A stretch of DNA of 64,000 bases. It comes from Rhodanobacter sp. (GTDB lineage: Bacteria; Pseudomonadota; Gammaproteobacteria; Xanthomonadales; Rhodanobacteraceae). The translations under genes and the position numbers were made by a program. This document shows, piece by piece, positions 1 through 10,532 of the stretch (position 1 is its first letter; the number at the start of each line of letters is the position of its first letter). The stretch is taken from the NCBI GenBank assembly GCA_004298045.1, contig SCRM01000010.1:1-64000 (forward strand), written 5' to 3'. Under the pieces are notes generated by a model. That model saw nothing but the letters and a program-made list of their open reading frames with translations. It was not told the DNA's origin and made no database searches.

Positions 1-1
1 G

Positions 2-1279
2 ATGGTGATCGACTGCGCCAAGGGCGTGGAGGAGCGCACGATCAAGCTGATGGAGGTGTGCCGCCTGCGCGACACGCCGATCATGACCTTCATCAACAAG
101 CTCGACCGCGAGGGCCGCTCGCCGATCGACCTGCTGGACGAGGTGGAGTCGGTGCTGGGCATTGGCTGCGCGCCGGTCACCTGGCCGATCGGCATGGGCA
201 AGCGCCTGAAGGGCGTGTACCACCTGTTGCTGGACGAGGTGCACGTGTTCGAGCCGGGCAAGAACTTCACCCGCCAGGATTCCACCATCTTCAAGGGTCT
301 CGATGCCCCCGGCCTCGAAGCCGCGATTGGCGCCGAGGCGCTGCGCGAAGTGCGCGAGGAGCTGGAGCTGATCCGCGGCGCCGCGCCCGCGTTCGACGAG
401 GCCGATTACCTCGCCGGCAGACTGACCCCGGTGTTCTTCGGCTCGGCGGTCAACAACTTCGGCGTGCAGCTGCTGCTCGACTTCTTCGTCGACCACGCGC
501 CCAGCCCGCGCCCGCACGCCACGACCACGCGCGAGGTCGATCCGGAGGAAACCACGCTCTCGGGCTTCGTGTTCAAGATCCAGGCCAACATGGACCCCGG
601 CCACCGCGACCGCGTCGCCTTCATGCGCGTGTGTTCGGGCACCTACAGCTCCGGCATGCGCATGCTGCAGACCCGCACCGGCAAGGAGGTGCGCATTGCC
701 AACGCGCTGACGTTCATGGCGAGCGACCGCGAGATCGTCGAAACCGCCTACCCCGGCGACGTGATCGGCCTGCACAACCACGGCACCATCTCCATCGGCG
801 ACACCTTTACCGAGGGCGAGATGCTGCGCTTCACCGGCATCCCCAACTTCGCGCCCGAGCTGTTCCGCCGCGCGCAGCTGAAAGACCCGCTAAAAATGAA
901 GGCGCTGCACAAGGGCCTGGCCCAGCTGTCCGAAGAAGGCGCCACCCAGTTTTTCCGCCCGCTGATGTCGAACGACCTGATCCTTGGTGCCGTCGGCGTG
1001 CTGCAGTTCGACGTGGTCGCCTACCGGCTCAAGGACGAGTACGGCGTGGATGCGGTGTTCGAAAACGTCGGCGTCGCCACCGCACGCTGGGTGTACTGCG
1101 ACGACGACAAGACGCTGGAAGAGTTCCGCGAGAAAAACGCGCTGCATCTTGCCATCGACGCCGCCGGCGAACTGGTCTACCTCGCCCCCTCGCGCGTGAA
1201 CCTGCAACTTGCGCAGGAGCGCGCACCCGAGGTGCGCTTCTCCGCCACCCGCGAACACGCGGTGGCCGTCGAGGTCTGA
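2..1279 (+). CDS. prfC: Peptide chain release factor 3, 5'-truncated by the window edge
   Basis: RF3 is a translational GTPase that recycles RF1/RF2 from the ribosome after peptide release. The visible 425 residues begin just before the G4 region (F-I-N-K-L-D-R near residues 30-36, the guanine-specifying NKxD motif) and run through the domain II and III regions to a natural TGA stop. The P-loop and G2/G3 motifs, roughly the first hundred residues of a family that is usually near 530 residues, lie outside the window. The first ATG here is therefore internal and not the real start. Family assignment is firm from the continuous RF3-like sequence. The next gene is convergent, so nothing can be said about an operon. 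Confidence 0.95.
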   Translation: MVIDCAKGVEERTIKLMEVCRLRDTPIMTFINKLDREGRSPIDLLDEVESVLGIGCAPVTWPIGMGKRLKGVYHLLLDEVHVFEPGKNFTRQDSTIFKGLDAPGLEAAIGAEALREVREELELIRGAAPAFDEADYLAGRLTPVFFGSAVNNFGVQLLLDFFVDHAPSPRPHATTTREVDPEETTLSGFVFKIQANMDPGHRDRVAFMRVCSGTYSSGMRMLQTRTGKEVRIANALTFMASDREIVETAYPGDVIGLHNHGTISIGDTFTEGEMLRFTGIPNFAPELFRRAQLKDPLKMKALHKGLAQLSEEGATQFFRPLMSNDLILGAVGVLQFDVVAYRLKDEYGVDAVFENVGVATARWVYCDDDKTLEEFREKNALHLAIDAAGELVYLAPSRVNLQLAQERAPEVRFSATREHAVAVEV

Positions 1280-1326
1280 AGCCCCGTGTAGACCGGGACT
1301 TCAGACCGGCGGTGGCCGCATGCCGG

Positions 1327-2724
1327 TCAAGGGATGGCCGGATAGGCCGGATCGGCATCCAGCGTGGCTTCGCACACGGCGGCGAGTTCGAGCAGGCGCA
1401 GGTCGGAGCCGCGCGCGCCGATCAGTTGCAGCCCCACCGGCAAGCCGTTGGCCAGCGTGCCCATCGGCAAGCTCACCGCCGGGCAGCCGGCGAGGCTGGC
1501 AAAGGCGGTGAGATCCCCCTGGTTTTCCGGCACCGGGCCATCGAGCGGGAACGCGCTCTGCGGCGTAGTGGGAACCACCAGCACGTCGATTTGCGCAAAC
1601 AGCCGGCGCATCTTGAGCGCTGCGGCATCCAGCACGCGATCGGCGTGCACGTAATCGGCCGCGCTTTTTTTCTGCGCGTAGCCAACCAGGTGGCGAAAAT
1701 GCGGCGACACCGGGTGCACCGGGTCGGCCAGATCGTCGGCATAGGTGCCGAGCATCTCCGCCTCCATCAGCAGGAACCCGGCGCGCCGGGTGCGGGCGAA
1801 ATTCCAATCGTCGAAATCAACCGTGCGACGTTCGCCCAGTGCGTGCGCAAGCTTGCCTACAGCAGCCTCAAACAACGCCGCCACTTCGGCCTGCACGCCC
1901 ACGGCAGCCAGGTCGGGCAGAAAACCGCTGCGCAACTTGCCTGGCTCCCAATCCGGAAGATCCAGCGCCACCCGTCGCCGGCGCGAGCGCGCATCGTCGG
2001 CGTCGTAGCCCGCGAGTACCTGCAGCAGCACGGTCAGGTCCGCCACGCTGCGCGCAAGAATGCCCACGCAATCCAGCCGCCGCGCCGCCGGCACCAGCCC
2101 GCGTGCGGAAATCTCCCCGTGCGTCGGCTTGAGCGCATACACGCCGCAATAGCTGGCCGGGATGCGGATCGAACCCAGGCTGTCCGACCCGATGGCTGCC
2201 GCCGCCAGCCCAGCCGCCACCGCGGCCGCCGCGCCGCCGGAGGAACCACCCTCGGTGTAACCGTGTTTCCACGGGTTGTGGGTCGGGCCGAAATGCGGGT
2301 TGTCGGTGGCAGCACCAAGCGCGCCTTCGTCCATGTTGGTCTTGCCGACCAGGATGGCACCCGCAGCGCGCAGCCGCGCGATCACGTGCGCATCGCTCGC
2401 CACCGGCTGTTCGCGGCCCGGCATGCCGGCGCGCGTCGGCCAGCCGGCAATGTCGATGTTGTCCTTGATCGCCAGCGGTATGCCGTCGAGCCGACCGATC
2501 ACGCCATCGCGGCGACGGTGCTCGGCGGTGCGCGCCTGCTCCTGCATCAGGCTGAGACTCAACCCCACATACGCGTTGAGGCGCGGGTTGATCCGTTCGA
2601 TCGCCTCCTGATACGCATCGGCCAGTGCCTGCGGTTTGGTGCGCCCGGCGGCCAGCCAGTGCAGCAGCTGGTAAACGCTGGCGCGGCGCAAGTCGAGATC
2701 GGTGATCGGCGGCGTCGAATTCAT
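1327..2724 (-). CDS. Amidase-signature family amidase
   Basis: A 465-residue amidase-signature hydrolase. The Ser-cisSer-Lys triad can be placed: Lys87 in A-I-K-D-N, the G-G-S-S-G-G stretch at 159-164 with the cis-Ser, and the nucleophile Ser185 in L-G-S-I-R-I-P-A. The start at 2724 was chosen because AGGAGGG lies just upstream and the family N-terminus begins there; the longer upstream frame is low-complexity Arg/Ser and unlikely to be coding. The substrate cannot be read from the sequence. GatA is possible by family, but there are no gatB or gatC neighbours, so a stand-alone amidase is preferred. No signal peptide is apparent. It is divergent from the ETF-QO gene and convergent with prfC. 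Confidence 0.88.
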   Translation of the reverse strand: MNSTPPITDLDLRRASVYQLLHWLAAGRTKPQALADAYQEAIERINPRLNAYVGLSLSLMQEQARTAEHRRRDGVIGRLDGIPLAIKDNIDIAGWPTRAGMPGREQPVASDAHVIARLRAAGAILVGKTNMDEGALGAATDNPHFGPTHNPWKHGYTEGGSSGGAAAAVAAGLAAAAIGSDSLGSIRIPASYCGVYALKPTHGEISARGLVPAARRLDCVGILARSVADLTVLLQVLAGYDADDARSRRRRVALDLPDWEPGKLRSGFLPDLAAVGVQAEVAALFEAAVGKLAHALGERRTVDFDDWNFARTRRAGFLLMEAEMLGTYADDLADPVHPVSPHFRHLVGYAQKKSAADYVHADRVLDAAALKMRRLFAQIDVLVVPTTPQSAFPLDGPVPENQGDLTAFASLAGCPAVSLPMGTLANGLPVGLQLIGARGSDLRLLELAAVCEATLDADPAYPAIP

Positions 2725-2918
2725 GAAGCCCTCCTGCCCAGACATGCCCCGATTATCACCGCGCGAAGTGAACTCGGCGCAAGCCCCAGGCGTGTGGACG
2801 GTGGAAACGCGAAGCGCAACACGCATTGCCCGACGGCGCCCGAATCCGCACAATGACGGCTCGCATACCTGCCAACACGCATGGTTCATTCGTGTGTGCG
2901 GCCATGTTCGAGGGCGCT

Positions 2919-4529
2919 GTGAGCGAAGAACGCGAAACCATGGAATACGACGTCGTTGTGGTCGGCGCCGGCCCCGCCGGCCTCGCCTTCGCGATTCGCA
3001 TGAAACAGCTCTCCGCCGACACCAGCGTGTGCGTGATCGAGAAAGGCTCCACCATCGGCGCGCAGATCCTCTCCGGCGCGGTGATCGAGCCACAGCCGCT
3101 CGATGCGCTGCTGCCCGGCTGGCGCCAGGCGCCGCCGCCGATCTGCGTGGCGGCCAACCACGACGAGTTCTGGCTGTACACCAAGAAAGGCGGCATCCGC
3201 CTGCCGACCCCGCCGGGGATGAAAAACCACGGCAACTTCATCGTCTCGCTCGGCGCCATGTGCGCGTGGCTCGCGCCGCAGGCCGAAGCGCTGGGCGTGG
3301 ACGTGTTCCCCGGCTTCGCCGCCGCCGACACCATCTACAACGCCGATGGCTCCGTCGCCGGCGTGCGCATCGGCGACATGGGCGTGGCCAAAAACGGCAC
3401 GCACAAGGCCGGCTACACCCAGGGCATCGACATCAAGGCCAAGGTCACCGTGCTGGCCGAAGGCGCGCGCGGCAGCCTCACCAAGGCGCTGGTCAAGCGC
3501 TACAAACTCGACGAAGGCCACGACCCGCAGGCCTACTCCATCGGCATCAAGGAGCTGTGGCAACTGCCCGACGATGGTCGCGTGCAGCCCGGCAAGATCG
3601 TGCACAGCGTGGGTTGGCCCGCCGACACACATATCTATGGCGGCAGTTTCCTGTATCACCTGGACCAGAACCGCATCGCGCTCGGCTACGTCAGCGGGCT
3701 CGACTACGCCGACACCCAGTACGTGCCGTGGGAAGCGTTCCAGCAGTGGAAGCACCACCCGCACGTGAAGCCGTTGCTCGAAGGCGGCAGCATCATCTCC
3801 GCCGGCGCGCGCGCCATCGCCACCGGCGGCTGGCAGTCGCTGCCCACCTGCGAAATGCCCGGCGCGATTCTGATCGGCGACGGTGCCGGCCTCCTGAACG
3901 TGCCCAAGATCAAAGGCACCCACCAGGCCATCCGCTCGGCCATGCTCGCGGCGGAACACCTGCTTGCAAGCGGTTTCAAGGCCGAAGGCTACGACGCCAA
4001 GCTGCGCGCCTCCGACGCCATGGCCGAGCTCAAGCAGGTGCGCAACATCAAACCCGGTTTCAAGAAAGGCCTGTGGTTCGGCCTGGCCAACGCCGCGTGG
4101 GAAACCGTGACCGTCGGCCACTCGCCGTGGACGTGGAAAAACAAGCCCGACTGGTCGAGCCTCAAGAAGCTCGACAACGACGAACAACCCAAGCGCGACT
4201 ACGTCGAGCGCGACCTGCCCCCGCGCGACCGCCTCGCCGGCGTCTACCACGCCGCCACCGAGCACGACGAAGACCAGCCCATCCATCTGCACGTGCTGAA
4301 CACCGACATCTGCGTCACCCAGTGCGCCGCGGAGTACGACAACCCCTGCACCCGCTTCTGCCCCGCCAACGTCTACGAAATGGTCGACGACGACAACGGC
4401 GGCAAACGCCTGCAGGTCAACGCCGCCAACTGCGTGCACTGCAAGCTGTGCGACATCAAGGACCCCTACGAGAACATCGTATGGACCACGCCGGAAGGCG
4501 GGGCGGGGCCGAATTATCAGAATTTGTGA
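2919..4529 (+). CDS. Electron transfer flavoprotein-ubiquinone oxidoreductase
   Basis: ETF-QO passes electrons from reduced ETF to ubiquinone at the inner membrane during fatty-acid and amino-acid oxidation. An N-terminal FAD Rossmann motif (V-G-A-G-P-A-G) is followed by the FAD/quinone domain. At the C-terminus are the cysteines of the 4Fe-4S cluster (C-V-T-Q-C region, F-C-P-A-N, and C-V-H-C-K-L-C). I chose the GTG at 2919, giving V-S-E-E-R-E-T-M-E-Y-D, over ATG at 2904 or 2940: a GAGGG lies just upstream and family proteins commonly carry a short polar leader before the first strand. The start remains uncertain by a dozen codons. The electron donor, EtfAB, is encoded 2-4 kb downstream. Confidence 0.93.
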   Translation: MSEERETMEYDVVVVGAGPAGLAFAIRMKQLSADTSVCVIEKGSTIGAQILSGAVIEPQPLDALLPGWRQAPPPICVAANHDEFWLYTKKGGIRLPTPPGMKNHGNFIVSLGAMCAWLAPQAEALGVDVFPGFAAADTIYNADGSVAGVRIGDMGVAKNGTHKAGYTQGIDIKAKVTVLAEGARGSLTKALVKRYKLDEGHDPQAYSIGIKELWQLPDDGRVQPGKIVHSVGWPADTHIYGGSFLYHLDQNRIALGYVSGLDYADTQYVPWEAFQQWKHHPHVKPLLEGGSIISAGARAIATGGWQSLPTCEMPGAILIGDGAGLLNVPKIKGTHQAIRSAMLAAEHLLASGFKAEGYDAKLRASDAMAELKQVRNIKPGFKKGLWFGLANAAWETVTVGHSPWTWKNKPDWSSLKKLDNDEQPKRDYVERDLPPRDRLAGVYHAATEHDEDQPIHLHVLNTDICVTQCAAEYDNPCTRFCPANVYEMVDDDNGGKRLQVNAANCVHCKLCDIKDPYENIVWTTPEGGAGPNYQNL

Positions 4530-4553
4530 CGCCTTGGCGTCGGCGCTTACCCA

Positions 4554-6662
4554 GTGACTTTTATTGATTTGTCGTGGCGCATTGCGCGCCTGCGCTATCT
4601 CCTGCAACGCGTTGCCGGCAGCTTTGCCCGCCGCGGCCTGCACGGCACGCTTGAGCGCATCGCGCAGGAGTTCCGCCCACGCGCCACAGTGCGCGCGCCG
4701 TGGCAGCTCGAACCGCTGGATCAACCTTTTTCGCCGTTCGAGTTGCCCGTCAGCGACGCACCCCGCGTATCGGTCATCATTCCGATCCACGGCAAGCTCG
4801 CCTACACGCTTGCGTGTCTGCGGTCTATTGCGCATCACGGAGCCGATGCCCCGTTCGAAGTCATCGTGGTCGACGACGCCTCCCCCGACGACAGCGCCGA
4901 AACACTCGCCAAGGTCGGCGGACTGCGCCTGCTGCGCAACGAACGCAACCTCGGCTTCGTCGGCAGTTGCAACGCCGGCGCAGCAGCGGCGCGCGGCGAT
5001 TACCTGCTGTTTCTCAACAACGACACCCAGGTGACACCGGGCTGGCTCGACCGCCTGCTCGATTGCTTCGGTGAGGAGCCGCATTGCGGGCTCGTCGGCA
5101 GCCGTCTCGTATACCCGGATGGCCGACTGCAGGAAGCCGGCGGCATCATCTTTGCGGATGCCTCAGGCTGGAACTTCGGACGCTTTGCCGATCCGAACGA
5201 TCCGCAATTCCGCTATCGCCGCGATGCCGACTACGTTTCCGGTGCCTCGATCCTGATTGAAACCGCGTTGTTCCGCGCGCTTGGCGGTTTCGACACCCGC
5301 TACGCACCGGCCTACTACGAGGACACCGACCTTGCCTTCGCCGTGCGCGCAACCGGACGCAGGGTGATCTACCAGCCCGAAAGCACGGTGATCCATTTCG
5401 AAGGCATCAGCGCCGGCACCGACCTCACATCCGGCATGAAGCGCTACCAGGTGGTGAATCGCGAGAAGTTCGCCGCCAAGTGGGCTTCCGCACTTGCACG
5501 ACAACCTGCGGCTGGCACGCCGGCAATCGAAGCGATTCATCGCGCCGACCAGCCGCACATGTTGATCGTGGATGCGCACACGCCGGACCCGACCCGCGAC
5601 TCCGGATCGCTGCGTCTGGTGAACATGATGCAGCTGCTGCGCGAACTGGGTTGGCGCATCACGTTCGCGCCCGACGATCACCACGCAACCGCCGGTCAAA
5701 TCAACGCGCTGGGGCGCTTGGGTGTGGAGGTCCTGTGCGGCCCATGGTCACCATCCCTCGCCGTATTTCTGCGCAAGCATGGTGGCGTCCTCGCTGCCGT
5801 CATTCTCTGCCGCCACTACATCGCCGCCCCAACCGCACCGTTGATCCGTCGGCTCGCCCCTCAGGCGCGGCTTGTCTTCGACACTGTCGATTTGCACTTT
5901 CTGCGCGAGCAGCGCGGCGCCGAGCTGGCCGGCAATGCCACGCTAGCACGCCAGGCGCAACGTGCGCGGCACGATGAGCTGGCGTTGATCCGCACCTGCG
6001 ACGCCACGCTGGTGGTCAGCCCGGTGGAACGCGATCTTCTCGCACGCGAGTTGCCGCAGGCACACGTCGAATTGCTGTCCAACGTGCATCAGGTGTTCGG
6101 ACGTCGCGCGAGCTTCGAAGCACGCAACGGCCTGGTATTCGTCGGCGGCTTTGGCCACCCGCCCAACGTCGACGCCATCCACTGGCTGCTCGACGACATC
6201 TTTCCGTGCGTGCACGCCACTCGTCCCGACATCACCCTGCACCTGATCGGCAGCGTGCCGGAGGCGGAGCGGATCGCGCTTGTGCGCTCCGGCGTCGAAA
6301 TCCACGGCCGCATCGCCGACATCGGGCCCTGGATGGACGGCTGCCGCATCGCGCTCGCTCCCTTGCGCTACGGCGCCGGCGTCAAGGGCAAGGTGAACAT
6401 GGCGATGAGCTACGGCCTGCCGGTAGTCGGCACGCGAGTCGCGGCCGAAGGCATGCAACTCCAGGACGGCGCCGACATACTCATCGCGGACGATGCTCCA
6501 GGCTTCGCGGCGGCGATACTCCGCTTGTACGACGACGAAGCATTGTGGCTGCGGCTATCTGATGGCGGGCTCGACAATGTGCGTGCCCACTTCTCATTCG
6601 ACGCAGCGCGCACGGCATTGACCCACGTCCTTGCGGGATGCGCATCGCCCGTCAGGACGTGA
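4554..6662 (+). CDS. Two-domain glycosyltransferase (GT2 plus GT4-like)
   Basis: A 702-residue cytoplasmic glycosyltransferase. Residues about 70-285 form a GT-A family 2 domain: R-V-S-V-I-I-P start, V-V-D-D-A-S at 105-110, the N-N-D metal site at 155-157 and the E-D pair near 256. Residues about 340-695 form a GT-B-like domain resembling family 4 enzymes, with G-G-F-G-H-P-P-N near 530 and a sugar-nucleotide site around P-L-R-Y-G-A-G-V-K-G-K. The GTG start at 4554 follows the ETF-QO stop by 24 bases. Composition matches the GC-rich flanks rather than the A+T-rich island at 10.5-25.6 kb, so it looks like a resident envelope-glycan gene. Acceptor and donor are unknown. Confidence 0.85.
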   Translation: MTFIDLSWRIARLRYLLQRVAGSFARRGLHGTLERIAQEFRPRATVRAPWQLEPLDQPFSPFELPVSDAPRVSVIIPIHGKLAYTLACLRSIAHHGADAPFEVIVVDDASPDDSAETLAKVGGLRLLRNERNLGFVGSCNAGAAAARGDYLLFLNNDTQVTPGWLDRLLDCFGEEPHCGLVGSRLVYPDGRLQEAGGIIFADASGWNFGRFADPNDPQFRYRRDADYVSGASILIETALFRALGGFDTRYAPAYYEDTDLAFAVRATGRRVIYQPESTVIHFEGISAGTDLTSGMKRYQVVNREKFAAKWASALARQPAAGTPAIEAIHRADQPHMLIVDAHTPDPTRDSGSLRLVNMMQLLRELGWRITFAPDDHHATAGQINALGRLGVEVLCGPWSPSLAVFLRKHGGVLAAVILCRHYIAAPTAPLIRRLAPQARLVFDTVDLHFLREQRGAELAGNATLARQAQRARHDELALIRTCDATLVVSPVERDLLARELPQAHVELLSNVHQVFGRRASFEARNGLVFVGGFGHPPNVDAIHWLLDDIFPCVHATRPDITLHLIGSVPEAERIALVRSGVEIHGRIADIGPWMDGCRIALAPLRYGAGVKGKVNMAMSYGLPVVGTRVAAEGMQLQDGADILIADDAPGFAAAILRLYDDEALWLRLSDGGLDNVRAHFSFDAARTALTHVLAGCASPVRT

Positions 6663-6764
6663 GTCATCGTTGCCGGCGCCCGTACGCGACCGCATGGGTC
6701 GACAACTCGCATTACAATCCTTTATCCAAGCGCTGAGCGCGCCCGCACTTTCAAGGAACCGCTG

Positions 6765-7511
6765 ATGAAGATTCTGGTTGGCTACAAGCGCGTCGTTGAT
6801 TTCAACGTGCGCATCCAGGTCAAGCCCGACGGCACCGGTGTCGTCACCGACGGCGTGAAGCTCTCGGCCAACCCGTTCGACGACATTGCGCTGGAAGAGG
6901 CCCTGCGCCTGCGTGAAAAAGGCGTCGCCACCGAGGTGGTGATTGCCGCCATCGGCCCGGCCGACCTTACCGCCCACCTGCGCAACGGCCTCGCCATGGG
7001 TGCCGACCGCGCCATCCACGTGGTCACTGCCGACGCCGTGCAGCCGCTCACCGCCGCGCGCACGCTGCTCAAGCTGGTGGAAAAGGAACAGCCCGGCCTG
7101 GTCATCCTCGGCAAGCAGGCGATCGACGACGACGCCAACCAGACCGGCCAGATGCTGGCCGCGCTGTGGGATCGCCCGCAGGCCACCTTCGCCAGCAAGC
7201 TGGACGTGGCCGGCGACAAGGCCACCGTTACCCGCGAAGTGGACGCCGGCCTGGAAACCATCGAGATCGATCTGCCTGCCGTGGTCACCGCCGACCTGCG
7301 CTTGAACGAGCCGCGCTTCATCAAGCTGCCGGACATCATGAAGGCCAAGAAGAAGCCGATCGACACCATCGAGTTCGCCACGCTCGGCGTGGAAAACGGC
7401 GACCACCTCAAGGTCACCCACTACGCCGCGCCAGCCAAGCGCAGCAAAGGCGTGATGGTGAAGGATGCCGCCGAACTGGTAGCCGCGTTGAAGCAGAAAG
7501 GCCTGCTGTAA
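6765..7511 (+). CDS. etfB: Electron transfer flavoprotein subunit beta
   Basis: The 248-residue beta subunit of ETF, which binds AMP and forms the FAD-carrying heterodimer with EtfA. It accepts electrons from acyl-CoA and related dehydrogenases and delivers them to ETF-QO. Recognised by the [11 protein letters not shown] start, the adenine-site region [13 protein letters not shown], and the L-N-E-P-R-F docking-loop region. AAGGAA lies six bases before the ATG. A TACAAT at 6713-6718 could be a -10 box, but no good -35 is visible. The gap to etfA (141 bp) contains a REP-like hairpin, unusual inside a two-gene operon. Confidence 0.97.
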   Translation: MKILVGYKRVVDFNVRIQVKPDGTGVVTDGVKLSANPFDDIALEEALRLREKGVATEVVIAAIGPADLTAHLRNGLAMGADRAIHVVTADAVQPLTAARTLLKLVEKEQPGLVILGKQAIDDDANQTGQMLAALWDRPQATFASKLDVAGDKATVTREVDAGLETIEIDLPAVVTADLRLNEPRFIKLPDIMKAKKKPIDTIEFATLGVENGDHLKVTHYAAPAKRSKGVMVKDAAELVAALKQKGLL

Positions 7512-7523
7512 CCCATTCCTTGC

Positions 7524-7545
7524 AAGAACCCGCTCGCGGGCGACA
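7524..7545. repeat. Degenerate half-copy of the REP-like repeat
   Basis: Reads GAACCCGCTCGCGGGCGAC, matching one arm of the full REP-like element that begins 20 bases downstream. It has no partner arm. It is probably a decayed or partial copy of the same repeat family. Confidence 0.5.
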
Positions 7546-7564
7546 CTCTCAACCCAATATCCCT

Positions 7565-7631
7565 TGTAGGAGCCCGCTCGCGGGCGATGGGGCTTTTCGC
7601 GAAAGGCATCGCCCGCAAGCGGGCTCCTACA
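7565..7631. repeat. REP-like palindrome, copy 1 (between etfB and etfA)
   Basis: A 67-bp inverted repeat whose outer arms read TGTAGGAGCCCGCT(C/T)GCGGG and its complement, around a centre containing CTTTTCGCGAAAGG. The same sequence recurs at 30417-30486 and 36676-36742. Intergenic palindromes of this type belong to the REP/REPIN class seen in pseudomonads and xanthomonads. This copy sits between two co-oriented genes expected to be co-transcribed, so it would be present in the mRNA as a strong hairpin. Confidence 0.85.
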
Positions 7632-7652
7632 ACAGCAGTTCTGGAGGCAACC

Positions 7653-8597
<945 letters not shown>

Positions 8598-8904
8598 GTC
8601 GATGGCCATGAAAGCGCGAGCAAATTCACCCGGGAAGCATTTGGCCAAGCCGGTTGTGTTTGCAGGTGTCTGCTTTATTGTGTCGTTGTCAAAGCAGGCG
8701 CGCACACAGCCCTGACTGATGCGCCACCCCACCTATCGTTCTTGACCATTGAGAAGGAAAGGGTAGTCGGCCCTCTGGATAGTCGACCGTCAGTGCGCTC
8801 AGAATGTTAGCTGAACCCTTTGCACCGGATACCATTATCAGCATCTACATCTAGGACACAGACCGCCTCATACTTGAGGGAATGCATTTCGGGAACAGAA
8901 ATCC
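8598..8904. other. Non-coding junction between etfA and the polysaccharide island
   Basis: A 307-bp stretch with no convincing gene; a 37-codon frame at 8602-8715 has no supporting features. Composition drifts from GC-rich to more mixed across it, so it probably holds the left border of the LPS island and the promoter for the GtrB-like gene. I see no clear -35/-10 pair, terminator hairpin or attachment-site repeat. Confidence 0.5.
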
Positions 8905-10110
8905 ATGAACAACCAGACAGCGTTAGAGCTAACGATTTTGATGCCCTGCCTCAACGAAGCAGAAACATTGGCCATTTGCATTGACAAGGCCCAATCCTAC
9001 CTTCAGCGAAACGGGGTACGCGGTGAGGTTTTGATCGCCGATAACGGCAGTACCGATGGGTCCATTCAAATTGCCCAACAGCATGGGGCGCGCGTGGTCA
9101 ACGTCCCCATTCGCGGCTACGGTGCCGCACTCTCACATGGCATCGCCAATGCCAAGGGCAAGTACGTTATCATGGGCGACTCGGACGACAGCTATGACTT
9201 CAGCAAACTCGACTCGTTTGTCGCACGGTTGCGAGAGGGCAACGACCTCGTCATGGGCAACAGGTTCCTTGGTGGCATCTCCCCGGGCGCCATGCCTCCC
9301 CTGCACAGATATCTCGGCAACCCGGTGCTGAGCTTCATCGGACGTCTATTTTTTTCGATACCAGTTCGCGACTTCCATTGCGGCCTGCGTGGTTTCAATC
9401 GCGACCGCATCCAAGCCCTGCACCTTAATACCACCGGCATGGAGTTCGCCAGCGAGATGGTGGTTCGCTCGGCGCTGGCTAAATACGCCATCGTCGAAGT
9501 TCCAACCACGCTGTCTAAGGATGGGCGTTCGCGTCCCCCGCACCTACGCACATGGCGCGACGGATGGCGCCACCTTCGGTTCCTATTGTTGTACAGCCCT
9601 CGATGGCTATTTCTATATCCGGGCCTGATTATCTTCGCCATCGGAGCAATACTCACTTTCGCGCTATTACCGGGGCCAATCACCATCGCTCGCGGCCTTA
9701 CGCTAGATGTACACAGCGTCATAGCTGGCTGCATCACGATGTTGATAGGCACTCAATGCATTTCATTCGCGGTCGTTGCGAGGCGCTATGCGGCCGCACG
9801 CGGATTATTGCCGGTCGAGTACACGTTCAAGCGCTATGTGTCCCCGCTGAACCTAGAGCGTTCGCTGATTGTAGCTGGCTTGCTGCTGGTCGCCGGGCTC
9901 GTTGGTGTGGCCCACTGCGTTATGGTCTGGCGCGATGCACATTTCGGCCCACTGGGCTATGGCGAGTTGATCAGGTTGCTCGTCGTTTCCGGAACCGGCA
10001 TCGCCTTGGCCACGCAGATTGCGTTCACCAGCTTCTTGTCGGCAATACTGGACATTGAAGTCAGGTCGCCGAACGAGCCCACTGAATCCGACGGCAACGC
10101 CTTGCAATGA
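8905..10110 (+). CDS. GtrB/DPM-type family 2 glycosyltransferase with C-terminal membrane segments
   Basis: A 401-residue enzyme expected to transfer a sugar from a nucleotide donor to undecaprenyl phosphate on the inner face of the inner membrane. The GT2 domain (about 1-230) has I-L-M-P-C-L-N-E-A, I-A-D-N-G-S-T-D-G and the metal-binding G-D-S-D-D at 91-95. Four hydrophobic segments follow, near 234-256, 270-292, 320-341 and 357-381. GtrB proteins normally have two C-terminal helices, so this is a longer, polyprenyl-phosphate hexosyltransferase-like variant. It overlaps the GtrA-like gene by ATGA, which supports a functional pair. The sugar is not predictable; galE nearby makes galactose or glucose plausible. 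Confidence 0.85.
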   Translation: MNNQTALELTILMPCLNEAETLAICIDKAQSYLQRNGVRGEVLIADNGSTDGSIQIAQQHGARVVNVPIRGYGAALSHGIANAKGKYVIMGDSDDSYDFSKLDSFVARLREGNDLVMGNRFLGGISPGAMPPLHRYLGNPVLSFIGRLFFSIPVRDFHCGLRGFNRDRIQALHLNTTGMEFASEMVVRSALAKYAIVEVPTTLSKDGRSRPPHLRTWRDGWRHLRFLLLYSPRWLFLYPGLIIFAIGAILTFALLPGPITIARGLTLDVHSVIAGCITMLIGTQCISFAVVARRYAAARGLLPVEYTFKRYVSPLNLERSLIVAGLLLVAGLVGVAHCVMVWRDAHFGPLGYGELIRLLVVSGTGIALATQIAFTSFLSAILDIEVRSPNEPTESDGNALQ

Positions 10111-10490
10111 GTGACAAGTTTCTCCGGTTCGTCATTGTGGGCGGCGGCTGCGCATTGTTATATTTCGTGGTGATGTGGTTCTGCCGTGCGAGTCTCGGCC
10201 TCACGCCGTTCCTCGCGACCATATGCGCCTACGGGGTGTCCTTCTGCGTCGCCTATACGCTGCAACACAGATGGACATTCCGATCCGCCTCAGCCTACCG
10301 CGAGACACTTCCGCGATACGCGCTAGTACAAGTGATTTGTGCCCTGCTTACCGCGGGAATCACCCAAGCCATCTCGCACTTCCAGCCGCAAGCACCCGGC
10401 TGGTTACTCGCCGGAATCAGTACGGTATTGGCTTCTGGCCTGAGTTTCGTCCTGTCATCCCAGTGGGTTTTTTCCGCATCGGAAAAGTAA
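10107..10490 (+). CDS. GtrA-like membrane protein (probable lipid-linked sugar flippase)
   Basis: A 127-residue protein with four hydrophobic stretches typical of the GtrA family: F-V-I-V-G-G-G-C-A start, Y-G-V-S-F-C-V-A-Y-T-L-Q-H-R-W-T-F-R in the middle, and S-S-Q-W-V-F at the end. GtrA members are thought to flip undecaprenyl-phosphate sugars to the periplasm. The ATG overlaps the stop of the upstream GtrB-like gene by four bases, so the two are translationally coupled. No GtrC follows on this strand; the only GT-C-like protein in the island is encoded on the opposite strand at 11504-13519. Confidence 0.85.
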   Translation: MSDKFLRFVIVGGGCALLYFVVMWFCRASLGLTPFLATICAYGVSFCVAYTLQHRWTFRSASAYRETLPRYALVQVICALLTAGITQAISHFQPQAPGWLLAGISTVLASGLSFVLSSQWVFSASEK

Positions 10491-10532
10491 CGCTGAAGCC
10501 CGTGCGCGTCCCTTCAGTAACTACCATTGGCG

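Noticed and set aside
2886-5084. 732-codon minus-strand frame opposite the ETF-QO gene
   Set aside because: Low-complexity Val/Ala/Gly/Asp composition complementary to real coding sequence; no recognisable motif.
7565-7631. CRISPR repeats
   Set aside because: The three similar elements are palindromic, dispersed over 29 kb and without regular spacers; they are REP-like.
8602-8715. 37-codon frame after etfA
   Set aside because: No ribosome site, no conserved features; lies in the junction region.
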